From: Hydrocurvibacter sp036169815
Lineage (GTDB): Bacteria; Campylobacterota; Campylobacteria; Campylobacterales; Sulfurimonadaceae
Direction: 5' to 3'
DNA: 64,000 nucleotides
Assembly (NCBI GenBank): GCA_036169815.1
Contig: JAVHOA010000120.1
Location: forward strand, 1-64,000
Below, piece after piece: positions 54,930-63,649 of this stretch (position 1 is the stretch's first letter; each line of letters starts with the position of its first letter). The position numbers and the translations under genes are program-made. The notes under the pieces are model-generated. The model saw nothing but the letters and a program-made list of their open reading frames with translations, was not told the DNA's origin and did no database searches.

Positions 54930-55679
54930 ATGAAGTTACTCAAGTTCTATCTTGTTTCTTTCGTTTTAGCATCAACACTGAGTGCTCAAACCATTACAGT
55001 TGCCGCTGCGGCCAATCTCAAATATGCCATTGCAGATATTGCAAAAGCGTTTACCGCACAAAGCGGTATCGGTGTAAAAATCATCACTGGAGCTTCTGGA
55101 AAACTCACCCAGCAGATTATGAGTGGCGCTCCATATGACGCATTTTTATCTGCTGATGTGGAATTTCCTGCTAAACTTGCTAAAGGTGGTTACACAACAA
55201 CTCCAGCGCAAGTATATGCGTATGGTTCACTTGTTCTTTGGAGTGATACTGGTGCAAATCTTTCAAAAGGTGTTGAGAGTTTGAGTGACCCAGCAATCAA
55301 AAAAGTTGCTATTGCAAATCCAAAAACTGCGCCTTATGGTCTTGAAGCTATGAATGCTATGCGTTTTTATAAAGTTGATATTGCGCCAAAAATTGTAACA
55401 GCAGAGTCAATCTCTCAAGCTGCAACATATGTAACGACAAAATCAGTGGATGCAGGATTTTTAGCGAAATCTATCGTTCTTTCTCCTGAAATGAAAAACG
55501 TAGGTAAATGGGTAGAAGTTGATCCAAAAAGCTATCATGTTATTGATCAAGCGATGGTAGGTCTTAAAAATGGCACACCTGAAAATCAGATTGCGGCAAA
55601 AAGATTTTTAAAATTTATTGCTTCACCAACATCAGTTGCAATTCTAAAAGCAAACGGCTATGCCTTGCCAAAACTATAA
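54930..55679 (+). CDS. modA: Molybdate-binding periplasmic protein ModA
   Basis: This 249-aa solute-binding protein has a signal peptide (cut near residue 19, LSA). Oxyanion-binding residues are in AAAANLKYAI, TGASGKLTQQI and YDAFLSADVEFPAKL, with YGLEAMN and GFLAKS later. It captures molybdate or tungstate for ModBC. It leads the mod cluster behind a regulated-looking promoter. Confidence 0.93.
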   Translation: MKLLKFYLVSFVLASTLSAQTITVAAAANLKYAIADIAKAFTAQSGIGVKIITGASGKLTQQIMSGAPYDAFLSADVEFPAKLAKGGYTTTPAQVYAYGSLVLWSDTGANLSKGVESLSDPAIKKVAIANPKTAPYGLEAMNAMRFYKVDIAPKIVTAESISQAATYVTTKSVDAGFLAKSIVLSPEMKNVGKWVEVDPKSYHVIDQAMVGLKNGTPENQIAAKRFLKFIASPTSVAILKANGYALPKL

Positions 55680-55706
55680 AATAAATAAACTAAGGGAAAA
55701 TCAAAT

Positions 55707-57194
55707 ATGACAAAATTAAGTTTAGCGACAGCACTTATTTTAGGCACAGCGCTCTTTGCACAAGCAGCAGAAGACCTCTCGAGCGCATTTAAAGAGGGAA
55801 CATTAGAAGGACGCATCCGTGTAAACTCTGTTTTTACAAATTGGGATGACAATAGCGCTGCCAATTGGGGAGCAAATAAAGCAAACGGCGACAGCAAGGG
55901 GATGGCAGTTGGCGGGAGCTTAATCTACCAAACAGCACCATTATATGGCGTCAGTGCAGGTGCTGGCTTTTATACAACACAACCTTTAGGGATTTTTACA
56001 GATGATCTCTCAGATCTTGGGAGCACTACAAAAGCAGGCGCAAAACCAACAACAGGTGCAGACCTTTTTGCTCGTGGCCCTGGAAGTGCAACAAATTGGG
56101 GAACAGGATACAGCGTCTTGGCGCAATCATACCTTCAATACCAACTTGCAAAAAGCAAAATTAAAGGTGGTCGTTTTTTAATGAATAATCCATGGATTAC
56201 TCCAAATGACACAAAAATGATTCCTATTGCAGTTGAGGGAATTAATTTTGTATCAAAAGATATAGCAAATACAACGATTCAACTTGACTATGCAGAAGCT
56301 ATCAAAGAGCGTGGGATGACCTACTTTGGAAATATGGCAGATACACTTGATACGCCTGTTGCGATTAAAAACTATTACCGCACCCACTACACTGGAACAA
56401 CTGCTGGTTTTGGAAAAGGCAATGGCGCTCCAGGTGTGGCTATGGTTGGTATCACAAACAAATCTATCGATGCGCTAGAACTCCAAGCATGGTTTATGAC
56501 ATGGCAAGATATTGTCAATCAAGGACGTATTGAAGCAAACTATGCACTTCCAGCAGGTGATGTCATCCTCTCTTTTGGTGCACGTTATATCCAACAATGG
56601 GACACAGGTGCGGGTGATATTATCTTGCCAAAAACAGGTTCAGCTTATGATACAGCTTCTGTGAAATTCAAAGGCGATAGTGACAATAAAGTCGATACCA
56701 AACTCCTCGCACTTCGTGCTGCTGCAAGTTATGGTACTGCAAAACTGATGTTCGCCTACGCCCATACGGCTGCGGGTGGAGATATTATTTCTCCATGGAG
56801 AGCGTTTCCAACAGATGGTTACACAAGATCAAAAACACAAACAGATTGGAATGCAAATACATCATCGTATAAACTCCAACTCAATTATGACCTCAATCAA
56901 CTCATTGCAGGCTTGAGTACAGTTTTGAGCTACTCATTTTATGATCGCGATGTGTTAAAAATTGGTTATGTCTCTCAAACAGACCGCTACTATGGAAATG
57001 GTGACACAAACCAATACAATGCAGACGTAATTTACAAAGTCCCAGCAGTTAAAAACTTAGAACTCAAAGCACGTTATATGATTCAGCAAAATCAAGTTGT
57101 TTCAAATCCTTATGCTGCCAATAATCTTTCTCAAGGTTTTGGCAGTGACACATCAAACAAAGAGTTACGTTTAGAAGCAAATTACAGATTTTAA
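55707..57194 (+). CDS. Outer-membrane porin (Campylobacterota OprD-like type)
   Basis: This 495-aa protein has a signal peptide (cut after AQA, residue 20), then an EDLSSAFKEGTLEGRIRVNS start seen in Opr-type porins of this phylum. The rest is alternating beta-strand sequence ending in a C-terminal aromatic residue (LRLEANYRF), the hallmark of outer-membrane barrels. It lies 27 bp after modA on the same strand and before a terminator, so it should be co-transcribed with modA. That suggests a channel for molybdate entry. Substrate is inferred only from position. Confidence 0.82.
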   Translation: MTKLSLATALILGTALFAQAAEDLSSAFKEGTLEGRIRVNSVFTNWDDNSAANWGANKANGDSKGMAVGGSLIYQTAPLYGVSAGAGFYTTQPLGIFTDDLSDLGSTTKAGAKPTTGADLFARGPGSATNWGTGYSVLAQSYLQYQLAKSKIKGGRFLMNNPWITPNDTKMIPIAVEGINFVSKDIANTTIQLDYAEAIKERGMTYFGNMADTLDTPVAIKNYYRTHYTGTTAGFGKGNGAPGVAMVGITNKSIDALELQAWFMTWQDIVNQGRIEANYALPAGDVILSFGARYIQQWDTGAGDIILPKTGSAYDTASVKFKGDSDNKVDTKLLALRAAASYGTAKLMFAYAHTAAGGDIISPWRAFPTDGYTRSKTQTDWNANTSSYKLQLNYDLNQLIAGLSTVLSYSFYDRDVLKIGYVSQTDRYYGNGDTNQYNADVIYKVPAVKNLELKARYMIQQNQVVSNPYAANNLSQGFGSDTSNKELRLEANYRF

Positions 57195-57198
57195 ATCT

Positions 57199-57223
57199 TT
57201 TGTCCCTTTTTAGGGACAATTTC
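57199..57223 (+). terminator. Intrinsic terminator after the porin gene
   Basis: TTGTCCCT and AGGGACAA form an 8-bp stem (57200-57219) followed by TTTC. It probably ends most modA-porin transcripts and separates them from modD. Confidence 0.7.
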
Positions 57224-57230
57224 TTGTGAA

Positions 57231-57277
57231 AAATAGCTTACATGTAGAGCTTTAAAAGCCTTACATGTAAGCTATTT
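57231..57277. repeat. Long hairpin built on two palindrome copies
   Basis: AAATAGCTTACATGTA at 57231-57246 is exactly inverted at 57262-57277, with a loop that itself can pair (GCTTT/AAAGC). The right arm holds an exact TTACATGTAA, and the left arm differs by its last base. The total extent is 47 bp in the modD leader. Confidence 0.8.
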
Positions 57278-57302
57278 CAAATAAAAATCCATATAAAAAA
57301 GA

Positions 57303-58154
57303 ATGATGATATTACTTAATGACAATGAACTCCAAACCCTTTTGCATGAAGATGTTCCCTTTGGAGATCTCACGACAAAATCTTTTGGCATAGACGCGCA
57401 ACAGGCTCGTATGAGTTTTGCAACCCGAGAAGAAGCACTTTTGCTCTCATGTACAGAAGAAGCTGTGAGACTTTGTCAGATGCATGGCTTAGAACTCATC
57501 CACACCGTTGCCTCAGGAACACTTGTGGCCAAACAAACCATTTTTTTAGAGGTGCAAGGGGCTGCTGGAGCGATTCATCGTGTTTGGAAAACAGTGCAAA
57601 ATCTGCTCGATTATGCCAGCGGAGTAGCAACCTACACCCACAATCTTGTCACAATAGCACAAGCAGTCAATCCAGATATCGTTATAGCCACAACAAGAAA
57701 AACGATTCCTTTTAGCAAAAAAGTTGCTATCAAAGCTGTAGAATCAGGCGGTGGTATCGCCCACCGTTTAGGGCTGAGCGAGTCGATACTCATCTTTGAA
57801 TACCATCGTATTTTTTTTCCTACAGACGCACTCTTTAGCGCTGCTTTTACAAAAGTCAAAAAAACAAATCCAGAAAAAAAGATTGTCATCGAGACTGAAA
57901 ATATCCAAGAAGCACTTCATTTTGCCGCACTTGGTGCAGATGTGTTACAGCTCGAAAAATTTCCTCTTCTAGAGCTTGCCGAGTGCGTACAAGTCTTGCG
58001 AGCTAAGTACCCACATCTTATTCTCATGGCAACAGGTGGTATCAAACTCTCAAATATTAAAGAATATGCACAGTGCGGTGTTGATGTCATTGTCACAACA
58101 TCGCCGTACAACGCCCAGCCTGCAGATATTAAAGTAAGGATTGAAGCTTTATGA
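57303..58154 (+). CDS. modD: ModD, NadC-like pyrophosphorylase of molybdate operons
   Basis: This 283-aa protein is of the quinolinate phosphoribosyltransferase (NadC) fold: EDVPFGDLTTKSFG at the start, ATTRKTIPFSKKVAIKAVESGGG in the middle, and IETENIQEALHFAALGADVLQLEKF. The divergence from true NadC and the place in a mod cluster match ModD of Rhodobacter capsulatus. Its reaction is not settled. There is no strong ribosome site. It starts at 57303 or one codon later and overlaps mop by 4 bp. Confidence 0.8.
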   Translation: MMILLNDNELQTLLHEDVPFGDLTTKSFGIDAQQARMSFATREEALLLSCTEEAVRLCQMHGLELIHTVASGTLVAKQTIFLEVQGAAGAIHRVWKTVQNLLDYASGVATYTHNLVTIAQAVNPDIVIATTRKTIPFSKKVAIKAVESGGGIAHRLGLSESILIFEYHRIFFPTDALFSAAFTKVKKTNPEKKIVIETENIQEALHFAALGADVLQLEKFPLLELAECVQVLRAKYPHLILMATGGIKLSNIKEYAQCGVDVIVTTSPYNAQPADIKVRIEAL

Positions 58155-58558
58155 ATATTTTACCAGCGACTATAAAATCGATTCTCTCTTCGCAACAGCT
58201 TTCTTGTGTCAGTGTGAAAATTGGCGCAGATGAATTTCATCTTTTTTTAGTCGAAATGCTAGATGAAAAACGTTTTTTAAACGCAAATGTCAAAATCACA
58301 TTTAAAGAAACAGAAGTGATTTTATTGCAAGAAAAAGTAATTCCCTCAAGCGCAAATATGGCAATAGCCCTCATAGAAAAAATAGAATATGGCACAGTTT
58401 TGACGCAAGTTACACTCATGTATCATACAGCGCCTATCACAACACTAGTAGCAACACCACTTTTTAAACGCTTACATGTAAGCGTAGGTGACACCGTTTC
58501 ATGGATGGTGCAACCAAGCGAAATTTCCCTTTTATGGAGTGCGGCACATGGAATCTGA
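58151..58558 (+). CDS. Molybdenum-pterin-binding-like (TOBE/Mop) protein
   Basis: This 135-aa protein has a recognisable TOBE/Mop domain at about residues 66-130 (SSANMAIALIEKIEYGTVLTQVTL, split as SSANMAIAL then IEKIEYGTV) and a poorly conserved N-terminal half that may be a second, degenerate copy. Mop domains bind molybdate or tungstate in oligomers. A similar gene lies between modA and modB in Campylobacter. It overlaps modB by 11 bp. One palindrome is read RLHVSVG. Confidence 0.75.
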   Translation: MNILPATIKSILSSQQLSCVSVKIGADEFHLFLVEMLDEKRFLNANVKITFKETEVILLQEKVIPSSANMAIALIEKIEYGTVLTQVTLMYHTAPITTLVATPLFKRLHVSVGDTVSWMVQPSEISLLWSAAHGI

Positions 58559-59222
58559 ATTTTTATCGACGATGGGGCTGACCTTTAAACTCGCAGTTAT
58601 CACAACGCTCATTCTTTTGTTTATTGCAATTCCTCTGGCTTCTTTTATAGCCTTTTCTAAGATGCGGTTGAAAAGCATTGTGGAGACCATTGTTTCGATG
58701 CCACTTGTTTTACCTCCATCGGTTTTAGGATTTTATCTGCTCATCGCTTTTAGTCCCTCTTCTGCAATCGGCACTTTTTTAGGTGATCATGGGATTCATC
58801 TTGCTTTTAGTTTTGAGGGCTTAGTAGTCGGATCGGTACTTTTTAGTCTTCCTTTTATGGTACATCCCATCCAAGCAGCGCTTTCACAAGTACCGCCATC
58901 CATCTTTGAAGCCGCTTATACCTTGGGTAAATCAAAACTCACCACAATGCTTCGTGTTGTCCTGCCAAGCATCCGCCATGGAGTCATCTCAGGAATCGTG
59001 CTTGCTTTTGCTCACACAGTTGGAGAGTTTGGGGTTATTCTCATGATAGGAGGCAATATTCCAGATGAAACGCGGGTTGCTTCCATCGCCATCTATGATG
59101 AGGTCGAATCCCTTAATTATCATGTTGCACACCAATATGCACTCACGCTTTTTGTCGTAACTTTTGCCATCTTACTGCTTGTCTATACGCTCAATAAAAA
59201 ATCACTTGGAGAGCTTAGATGA
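58548..59222 (+). CDS. modB: Molybdate ABC transporter permease ModB
   Basis: This 224-aa permease has about five membrane helices. The EAA loop is FEAAYTLGKSKLTTMLRVVLPS, which docks ModC. The start at 58548 (MESEFLSTMGLTFKLAV) overlaps the mop stop. A longer open frame to 58488 would overlap by 70 bp and is unlikely. It moves molybdate through the inner membrane. Confidence 0.93.
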   Translation: MESEFLSTMGLTFKLAVITTLILLFIAIPLASFIAFSKMRLKSIVETIVSMPLVLPPSVLGFYLLIAFSPSSAIGTFLGDHGIHLAFSFEGLVVGSVLFSLPFMVHPIQAALSQVPPSIFEAAYTLGKSKLTTMLRVVLPSIRHGVISGIVLAFAHTVGEFGVILMIGGNIPDETRVASIAIYDEVESLNYHVAHQYALTLFVVTFAILLLVYTLNKKSLGELR

Positions 59223-60094
59223 TAACTATTAATGTTACAAAAAAACTCGATACCGCAGAAGGAGCCTTCATGGCTCATTTTGAATTGGCAATACAAGATG
59301 GAGAATTTTTAACACTTTTTGGACCCTCGGGAGCGGGAAAAACAACGCTTTTGCGTATGATTGCCGGACTCGAAGTACCGCAAAGCGGAAAAATAGAAGT
59401 CAATAAAGAAGTGTGGTTTGATAGTCAAAAAAAGATAAACCTTCCCCCACAAAAGCGTAATGTCGGTTTTGTTTTTCAAGATTATGCTCTCTTTCCTACC
59501 ATGAGCATCAAAGAAAATCTCCTTTTTGCCGCTGAAAATGAGGAACAAAAAGAAAATGTTGCCGCGCTCATTGAAATGGTGGAACTCACTTCCCTTTGCA
59601 ATCGTTTGCCACACACTCTTTCAGGCGGGCAAAAACAGCGTGTCGCACTCGCTCGTGCCTTGGTTCGCCAGCCAAAAGTCATTTTACTTGATGAACCGCT
59701 TTCTGCGCTTGATCCCCTGATGCGCCAAAAACTGCAAAATGAGTTGGCTTTGATTCATAAAAAGTTTGGCGTGACAACCCTGCTTGTCAGTCACGATATC
59801 GCAGAAACCGTGAAACTCTCTGATCGTTTAGCTTCTGTTGAAGCAGGGCATATACACAAAGTATGCCCGCCAATGGAGTTCTTTTCTCACCATACGCTCA
59901 GTGGAAAACTACAACTCATCGGAGAAGTGTTAAAGATAGAAGAGGATTTTCCCATCACAGTTGTAACACTACTTGTTGGTTCCTCTATTGTCAAAACAGT
60001 CGTTACATGTAAAGAAGCGCAAGCGTTTCAAATCGGTTCGCAAGCCATTATCGCATCAAAAGCTTTTAATCCTATTTTAATGCCTGTACGCTGA
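59219..60094 (+). CDS. modC: Molybdate ABC transporter ATPase ModC
   Basis: This 291-aa ATPase has Walker A FGPSGAGKTTLLRMIAG, signature LSGGQKQRVALARAL and Walker B VILLDEPLSALD. A short TOBE-type tail (about 230-291) may sense the metal. At 291 aa it is shorter than the E. coli protein (352). It overlaps modB by 4 bp. One palindrome at 60003 is read VVTCKEA. Confidence 0.94.
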   Translation: MITINVTKKLDTAEGAFMAHFELAIQDGEFLTLFGPSGAGKTTLLRMIAGLEVPQSGKIEVNKEVWFDSQKKINLPPQKRNVGFVFQDYALFPTMSIKENLLFAAENEEQKENVAALIEMVELTSLCNRLPHTLSGGQKQRVALARALVRQPKVILLDEPLSALDPLMRQKLQNELALIHKKFGVTTLLVSHDIAETVKLSDRLASVEAGHIHKVCPPMEFFSHHTLSGKLQLIGEVLKIEEDFPITVVTLLVGSSIVKTVVTCKEAQAFQIGSQAIIASKAFNPILMPVR

Positions 60095-60139
60095 GCGTAT
60101 GGAGGTTTTGTGTTTATTTTGCTATCAGTATAGTTGCGT

Positions 60140-60145
60140 TATAAT
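60140..60145 (+). promoter_or_regulatory. Candidate -10 of aspS
   Basis: TATAAT lies 30 bases before the TTG start of aspS, after a T-rich stretch. Confidence 0.5.
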
Positions 60146-60175
60146 CGCGCAAAATTTTCTTTTAGGAATCTAGAT

Positions 60176-61933
60176 TTGAGAACTCATTATTGTACAGACC
60201 TAAGCATTAAAAACGTCGGTGAGAGCGTCACTGTCGCTGGTTGGGCAAATAGCTACCGCGACCACGGTGGTATCATCTTCATCGACATCCGCGATAAAAG
60301 CGGACTTTTACAACTCGTTTTTGATCCATCAGATAATGCTGATGCACATAAAGTCGCTGATGGCGTTCGTGATGAGTTTGTCCTTGTCGCAACAGGAAAA
60401 ATCCGCCCGCGTGGTGAGGGACTCATAAATCCTCGTTTACAAACTGGAGCGATAGAACTTGTTGTTGATGTTCTTACCATTGAAAATAAAAGTGCTCCAA
60501 CACCATTTGTCATCGGCGATAAAAATGTTGGCGAAGAAACACGTTTAAAATACCGCTATTTGGAGCTTCGTGATCCAGCAATGTATGAAACATTTCGTCT
60601 TCGCTCAAAAGCGGCAATCGCTGCGCGCAATGTGCTTGATGCGCATGGATTTTTAGAAGTTGAAACACCAATACTTACAAAATCAACTCCTGAGGGTGCA
60701 AGAGATTACTTGGTGCCATCACGTGTTCACAATGGTGAATTTTATGCACTGCCACAATCCCCTCAACTTTTCAAACAACTTTTAATGGTTGGTGGATTTG
60801 ATCGATATTTTCAGATTGCAAAATGTTTTAGAGATGAAGATTTAAGAGCAGATCGTCAACCAGAATTTACTCAAATAGATGTTGAGATGAGTTTTTGTGA
60901 CCAAGAAAGCGTCATCAAAGTTGCTGAAGAGCTTCTAATCGGGATGTTTGGAGCGTGTGGAATCGAAGTTAAACCACCATTTAATCGCATCAAATACCGT
61001 GATGCGATGGAGTGGTATGGTTCTGATAAACCAGACCTTCGCTATGACCTTAAAATGGTAGATGTACTTGATATTTTTGAGCGTTGTGATAATGAAATTT
61101 TTACAAATATTGCAAAACAACCCCACAAGAACCGCATTAAAGCGCTTCGTGTTCCTGGTGCTGATTTAGTATTTTCTAAGCGTGAAATGAAAAGTTTTGA
61201 GGATTTTGTTCGCAAATTTGGAGCACATGGTCTTGGATATTTCCAGATGCAAGAGGATGGCTTAAAAGGTCCACTTTTAAAATTCTTTAAAGAAGAGGAC
61301 ATTGCACTTCTCATCGAGAGAACTGAGCTTGAAGTAGGCGATGTTGTTTTCTTTGGTGCTGGAGATAAAAAAACTGTTTTAGATTATATGGGACGTTTTA
61401 GAATCTTTATCGCAGAACATGAGAAGATGAACCTTGTTGATAAAAATCGTTATGAGTTTGTGTGGGTTGTTGATTTTCCTATGTTTGAAGTCGAAGATGG
61501 CCGTGTAAAAGCGCTTCACCATCCATTTACAATGCCGCGTGACACTGACAAAAATGATGTTGAAGAGATCGAATCTATCGCTTATGATATCGTTTTAAAT
61601 GGTACTGAGCTTGGCGGCGGAAGTATCCGTATCCATAAACAAGAGATTCAAGAGGAGGTATTTAAACTCCTTGGAATCGGCGAAGAGGAAGCACAAGAGA
61701 AGTTTGGCTTCTTACTTGATGCTCTTAAATTTGGAGCACCTCCACATGGTGGTTTCGCAATCGGTTTTGACCGTTTGATGATGCTCATTAGCAAAAAATC
61801 AAGTATCCGTGATGTTATCGCATTTCCAAAAACACAAAGAGCTGCATGTATGCTCACGCATGCTCCAAGCGCTGTAGATAATGAGCAACTCAAAGAGCTC
61901 CACATCAGAATCCGCGAGCAAGTACAAGCCTAA
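60176..61933 (+). CDS. aspS: Aspartyl-tRNA synthetase
   Basis: This 585-aa class II synthetase has an OB-fold anticodon domain (VAGWANSYRDHGGIIFIDIRD), motif 2 FRDEDLRADRQPEFTQIDVEMSF (split: FRDEDLRADR, QPEFTQIDVEMSF), and motif 3 GFAIGFDRLMMLI. The likely start is TTG at 60176 with AGGA upstream. The frame is open 14 codons further. In this phylum the enzyme is usually non-discriminating and also charges tRNA-Asn for GatCAB. Its stop overlaps the adk start. Confidence 0.95.
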   Translation: MRTHYCTDLSIKNVGESVTVAGWANSYRDHGGIIFIDIRDKSGLLQLVFDPSDNADAHKVADGVRDEFVLVATGKIRPRGEGLINPRLQTGAIELVVDVLTIENKSAPTPFVIGDKNVGEETRLKYRYLELRDPAMYETFRLRSKAAIAARNVLDAHGFLEVETPILTKSTPEGARDYLVPSRVHNGEFYALPQSPQLFKQLLMVGGFDRYFQIAKCFRDEDLRADRQPEFTQIDVEMSFCDQESVIKVAEELLIGMFGACGIEVKPPFNRIKYRDAMEWYGSDKPDLRYDLKMVDVLDIFERCDNEIFTNIAKQPHKNRIKALRVPGADLVFSKREMKSFEDFVRKFGAHGLGYFQMQEDGLKGPLLKFFKEEDIALLIERTELEVGDVVFFGAGDKKTVLDYMGRFRIFIAEHEKMNLVDKNRYEFVWVVDFPMFEVEDGRVKALHHPFTMPRDTDKNDVEEIESIAYDIVLNGTELGGGSIRIHKQEIQEEVFKLLGIGEEEAQEKFGFLLDALKFGAPPHGGFAIGFDRLMMLISKKSSIRDVIAFPKTQRAACMLTHAPSAVDNEQLKELHIRIREQVQA

Positions 61934-62505
61934 TGAGCAAAAAGCTTTTCTTAATTATCGGAGCTCCAGGCTCTGGTAAAACGACAGATGCCCAGATTAT
62001 TGCAGAGCAAAACAGTGCCATTACCCACTACTCCACTGGCGATATGCTTCGTGCGGAAGTTGCGAGCGGAAGTGCACTTGGAGTCCAGATAGAAAGTTAT
62101 ATCTCAAAGGGGCTGATTGTCCCAATCCAAATCGCAATTGCAACCATCACAAATGCAATCAAAAATGCGCCAACGAATGCCATTATCATCGATGGGTATC
62201 CACGAAGTATGGAACAATTAAACGCTTTAGATACATACTTACAAAATGGCAGTTCGCTTGAACTCTCGAGTGTCATCGAAGTACATGTAAGCGAAGAAAC
62301 TGCGCGAGATAGAGTTTTAGGACGTTTACGCGGAGCAGATGACAATACAGAAGTTTTCAACAATCGTATGCAAGTTTATACTCAGCCACTCGCAGAGATT
62401 CAAAACTTTTATAAAGAAAAAAATATCTACCATGTTATAAGCGGAGAGGGAACGATAAATGCTATCGTTTTAGAGATGGAAAATTTCATAAATTCAAAAC
62501 TCTAG
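61933..62505 (+). CDS. adk: Adenylate kinase, short epsilonproteobacterial form
   Basis: This 190-aa kinase has the P-loop IIGAPGSGKTTDAQ, YSTGDMLRAEVASGS for AMP binding, and DGYPRSMEQLNAL. The lid is short (LGRLRGADDNTEV), as in Campylobacter and Helicobacter Adk. It overlaps aspS by one base, an arrangement I recall from relatives. It is probably the ancestral adk of this genome. A second, unlike copy lies at 62669-63316. Confidence 0.9.
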   Translation: MSKKLFLIIGAPGSGKTTDAQIIAEQNSAITHYSTGDMLRAEVASGSALGVQIESYISKGLIVPIQIAIATITNAIKNAPTNAIIIDGYPRSMEQLNALDTYLQNGSSLELSSVIEVHVSEETARDRVLGRLRGADDNTEVFNNRMQVYTQPLAEIQNFYKEKNIYHVISGEGTINAIVLEMENFINSKL

Positions 62506-62514
62506 GAGATTCGT

Positions 62515-62655
62515 ATGCAAAAAATCAGTTTACTTTTGACTAGTGCACTCATTTTGTCACTCAGTGGATGTTCTGCAACTTGGAATGGCGTAAAAGAGGA
62601 TTCCAGCAATGCATGGGACTCTACAAAAGGCGCAATTCATAAAGCAACGGAATAG
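62515..62655 (+). CDS. Entericidin-like small lipoprotein
   Basis: This 46-aa peptide reads MQKISLLLTSALILSLSGC (signal with lipobox LSGC, Cys19), then SATWNGVKEDSSNAWDST and KGAIHKATE. It has a TAGGAGA site seven bases upstream and lies 9 bp after adk. The short, Trp- and Ser-rich mature part of 28 residues resembles the entericidin/EcnAB type. A terminator follows at once. A toxin/antitoxin role is not implied by this sequence alone. Confidence 0.75.
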   Translation: MQKISLLLTSALILSLSGCSATWNGVKEDSSNAWDSTKGAIHKATE

Positions 62656-62667
62656 ATTCCGTTTGCT
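62646..62667 (+). terminator. Terminator of the aspS-adk-lipoprotein unit
   Basis: AACGGAAT and ATTCCGTT form an 8-bp stem with a 2-base spacer, overlapping the stop codon of the small lipoprotein, followed by TGCTTTT. Confidence 0.65.
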
Positions 62668-62668
62668 T

Positions 62669-63316
62669 TTATCCTAATTTAGAAATAATCGCTTGTTCAA
62701 CTGCATCGATTTGAGCAGTGCCATCTACTGTAATATATTTTAGATTTGCATTATGCAGTGCTTGATTTTTATAGTATCCAATAAGTGGACTTGTAAGTTC
62801 ATGATACACTTTGAGTCTATCTTGTACAACACTCTCTTTATCATCATCACGTAAAACAAGATCCTCGCCTGTCACATCATCTTTTCCCTCAACTTTTGGT
62901 GGGTTATAAAGAATATGATACGTTCTGCCACTTGCCAAATGCGCACGACGCCCTGACATCCGTTTGACGATTTCACTATCAGCAACATCAATCTCAATGA
63001 CTGCATCAATTGCTATCTGTGCATTTGTCAGTGCATCAGCTTGTGCAAGCGTGCGAGGAAAACCATCTAAAAGATACCCATTTTTACAATCATCCTCAGT
63101 GATGCGATCTTTTACAAGACCAATAATAATTGCATCCGTTACAAGCTGACCAGCATCCATTGCTGCTTTTGCCATTTTTCCCATCTCGGTGCCCGCTTTT
63201 ATCGCGGCTCTGAGCATATCACCTGTAGAGATTTGAGGGATATTGTATCGTTTTGTTAAAAATTGCGCTTGTGTACCTTTTCCCGCGCCAGGAGCGCCAA
63301 GTAGTATGATTTTCAT
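62669..63316 (-). CDS. Adenylate kinase, long form (gammaproteobacteria-like)
   Basis: This 215-aa kinase has the P-loop LLGAPGAGKGTQAQF, PQISTGDMLRAAIKAG, LLDGFPRTLAQADAL, and a full lid domain (GRRAHLASGRTYHILYNPPKVEGKDDVTGEDLVLRDDD, split here as GRRAHLASGRTYHILYNPP then KVEGKDDVTGEDLVLRDDD). It is very similar in length and motifs to E. coli Adk (214 aa) and unlike the short adk 160 bp away. No palindrome occurs in it. Gain by lateral transfer is likely. It is convergent with the small lipoprotein gene. Confidence 0.9.
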   Translation of the reverse strand: MKIILLGAPGAGKGTQAQFLTKRYNIPQISTGDMLRAAIKAGTEMGKMAKAAMDAGQLVTDAIIIGLVKDRITEDDCKNGYLLDGFPRTLAQADALTNAQIAIDAVIEIDVADSEIVKRMSGRRAHLASGRTYHILYNPPKVEGKDDVTGEDLVLRDDDKESVVQDRLKVYHELTSPLIGYYKNQALHNANLKYITVDGTAQIDAVEQAIISKLG

Positions 63317-63379
63317 CTTTTAATCCTATCTTTTTTTGTTGTTGCAATTATAATATATTGAGTTTAAAAGAAGCTCGAT

Positions 63380-63649
63380 TTACTCCTCATCATCCTCGTT
63401 TTGTGCAGATAAAATATCTTCATAAATCTCTTTACACTCATCATCTTCGATCTCTCCACATTCGATATCAACAAGAATATCTTTGAGATCATCACGAAAT
63501 TCGATGAGTTCATCCAACTCCTCTTTAACCTCCTCAATTGATTCGTTTTTCTTATCGGCTATAAGTTCATAAAGATCATCCATTCTCTCTTCAATATCTG
63601 GTAATACACTCTCTTTAATCAGCACTTCTAACTTTTGTGAATATGACAT
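63380..63649 (-). CDS. Acidic small protein of unknown function
   Basis: This 89-aa protein is strongly acidic (long runs of Glu and Asp, ending QNEDDEE) with predicted helices that could form a coiled coil (IEERMDDLYELIADKKNES, IEEVKEELDELIEFRDDL). There is no membrane segment. I do not recognise a named family. It reads as a conserved single-gene cytoplasmic protein 63 bp upstream of the long adk and on the same strand. Confidence 0.65.
   Translation of the reverse strand: MSYSQKLEVLIKESVLPDIEERMDDLYELIADKKNESIEEVKEELDELIEFRDDLKDILVDIECGEIEDDECKEIYEDILSAQNEDDEE

Noticed and set aside
62669..63316. Long adk as a remnant or pseudogene
   Set aside because: All motifs including the full lid are intact and the frame is complete.
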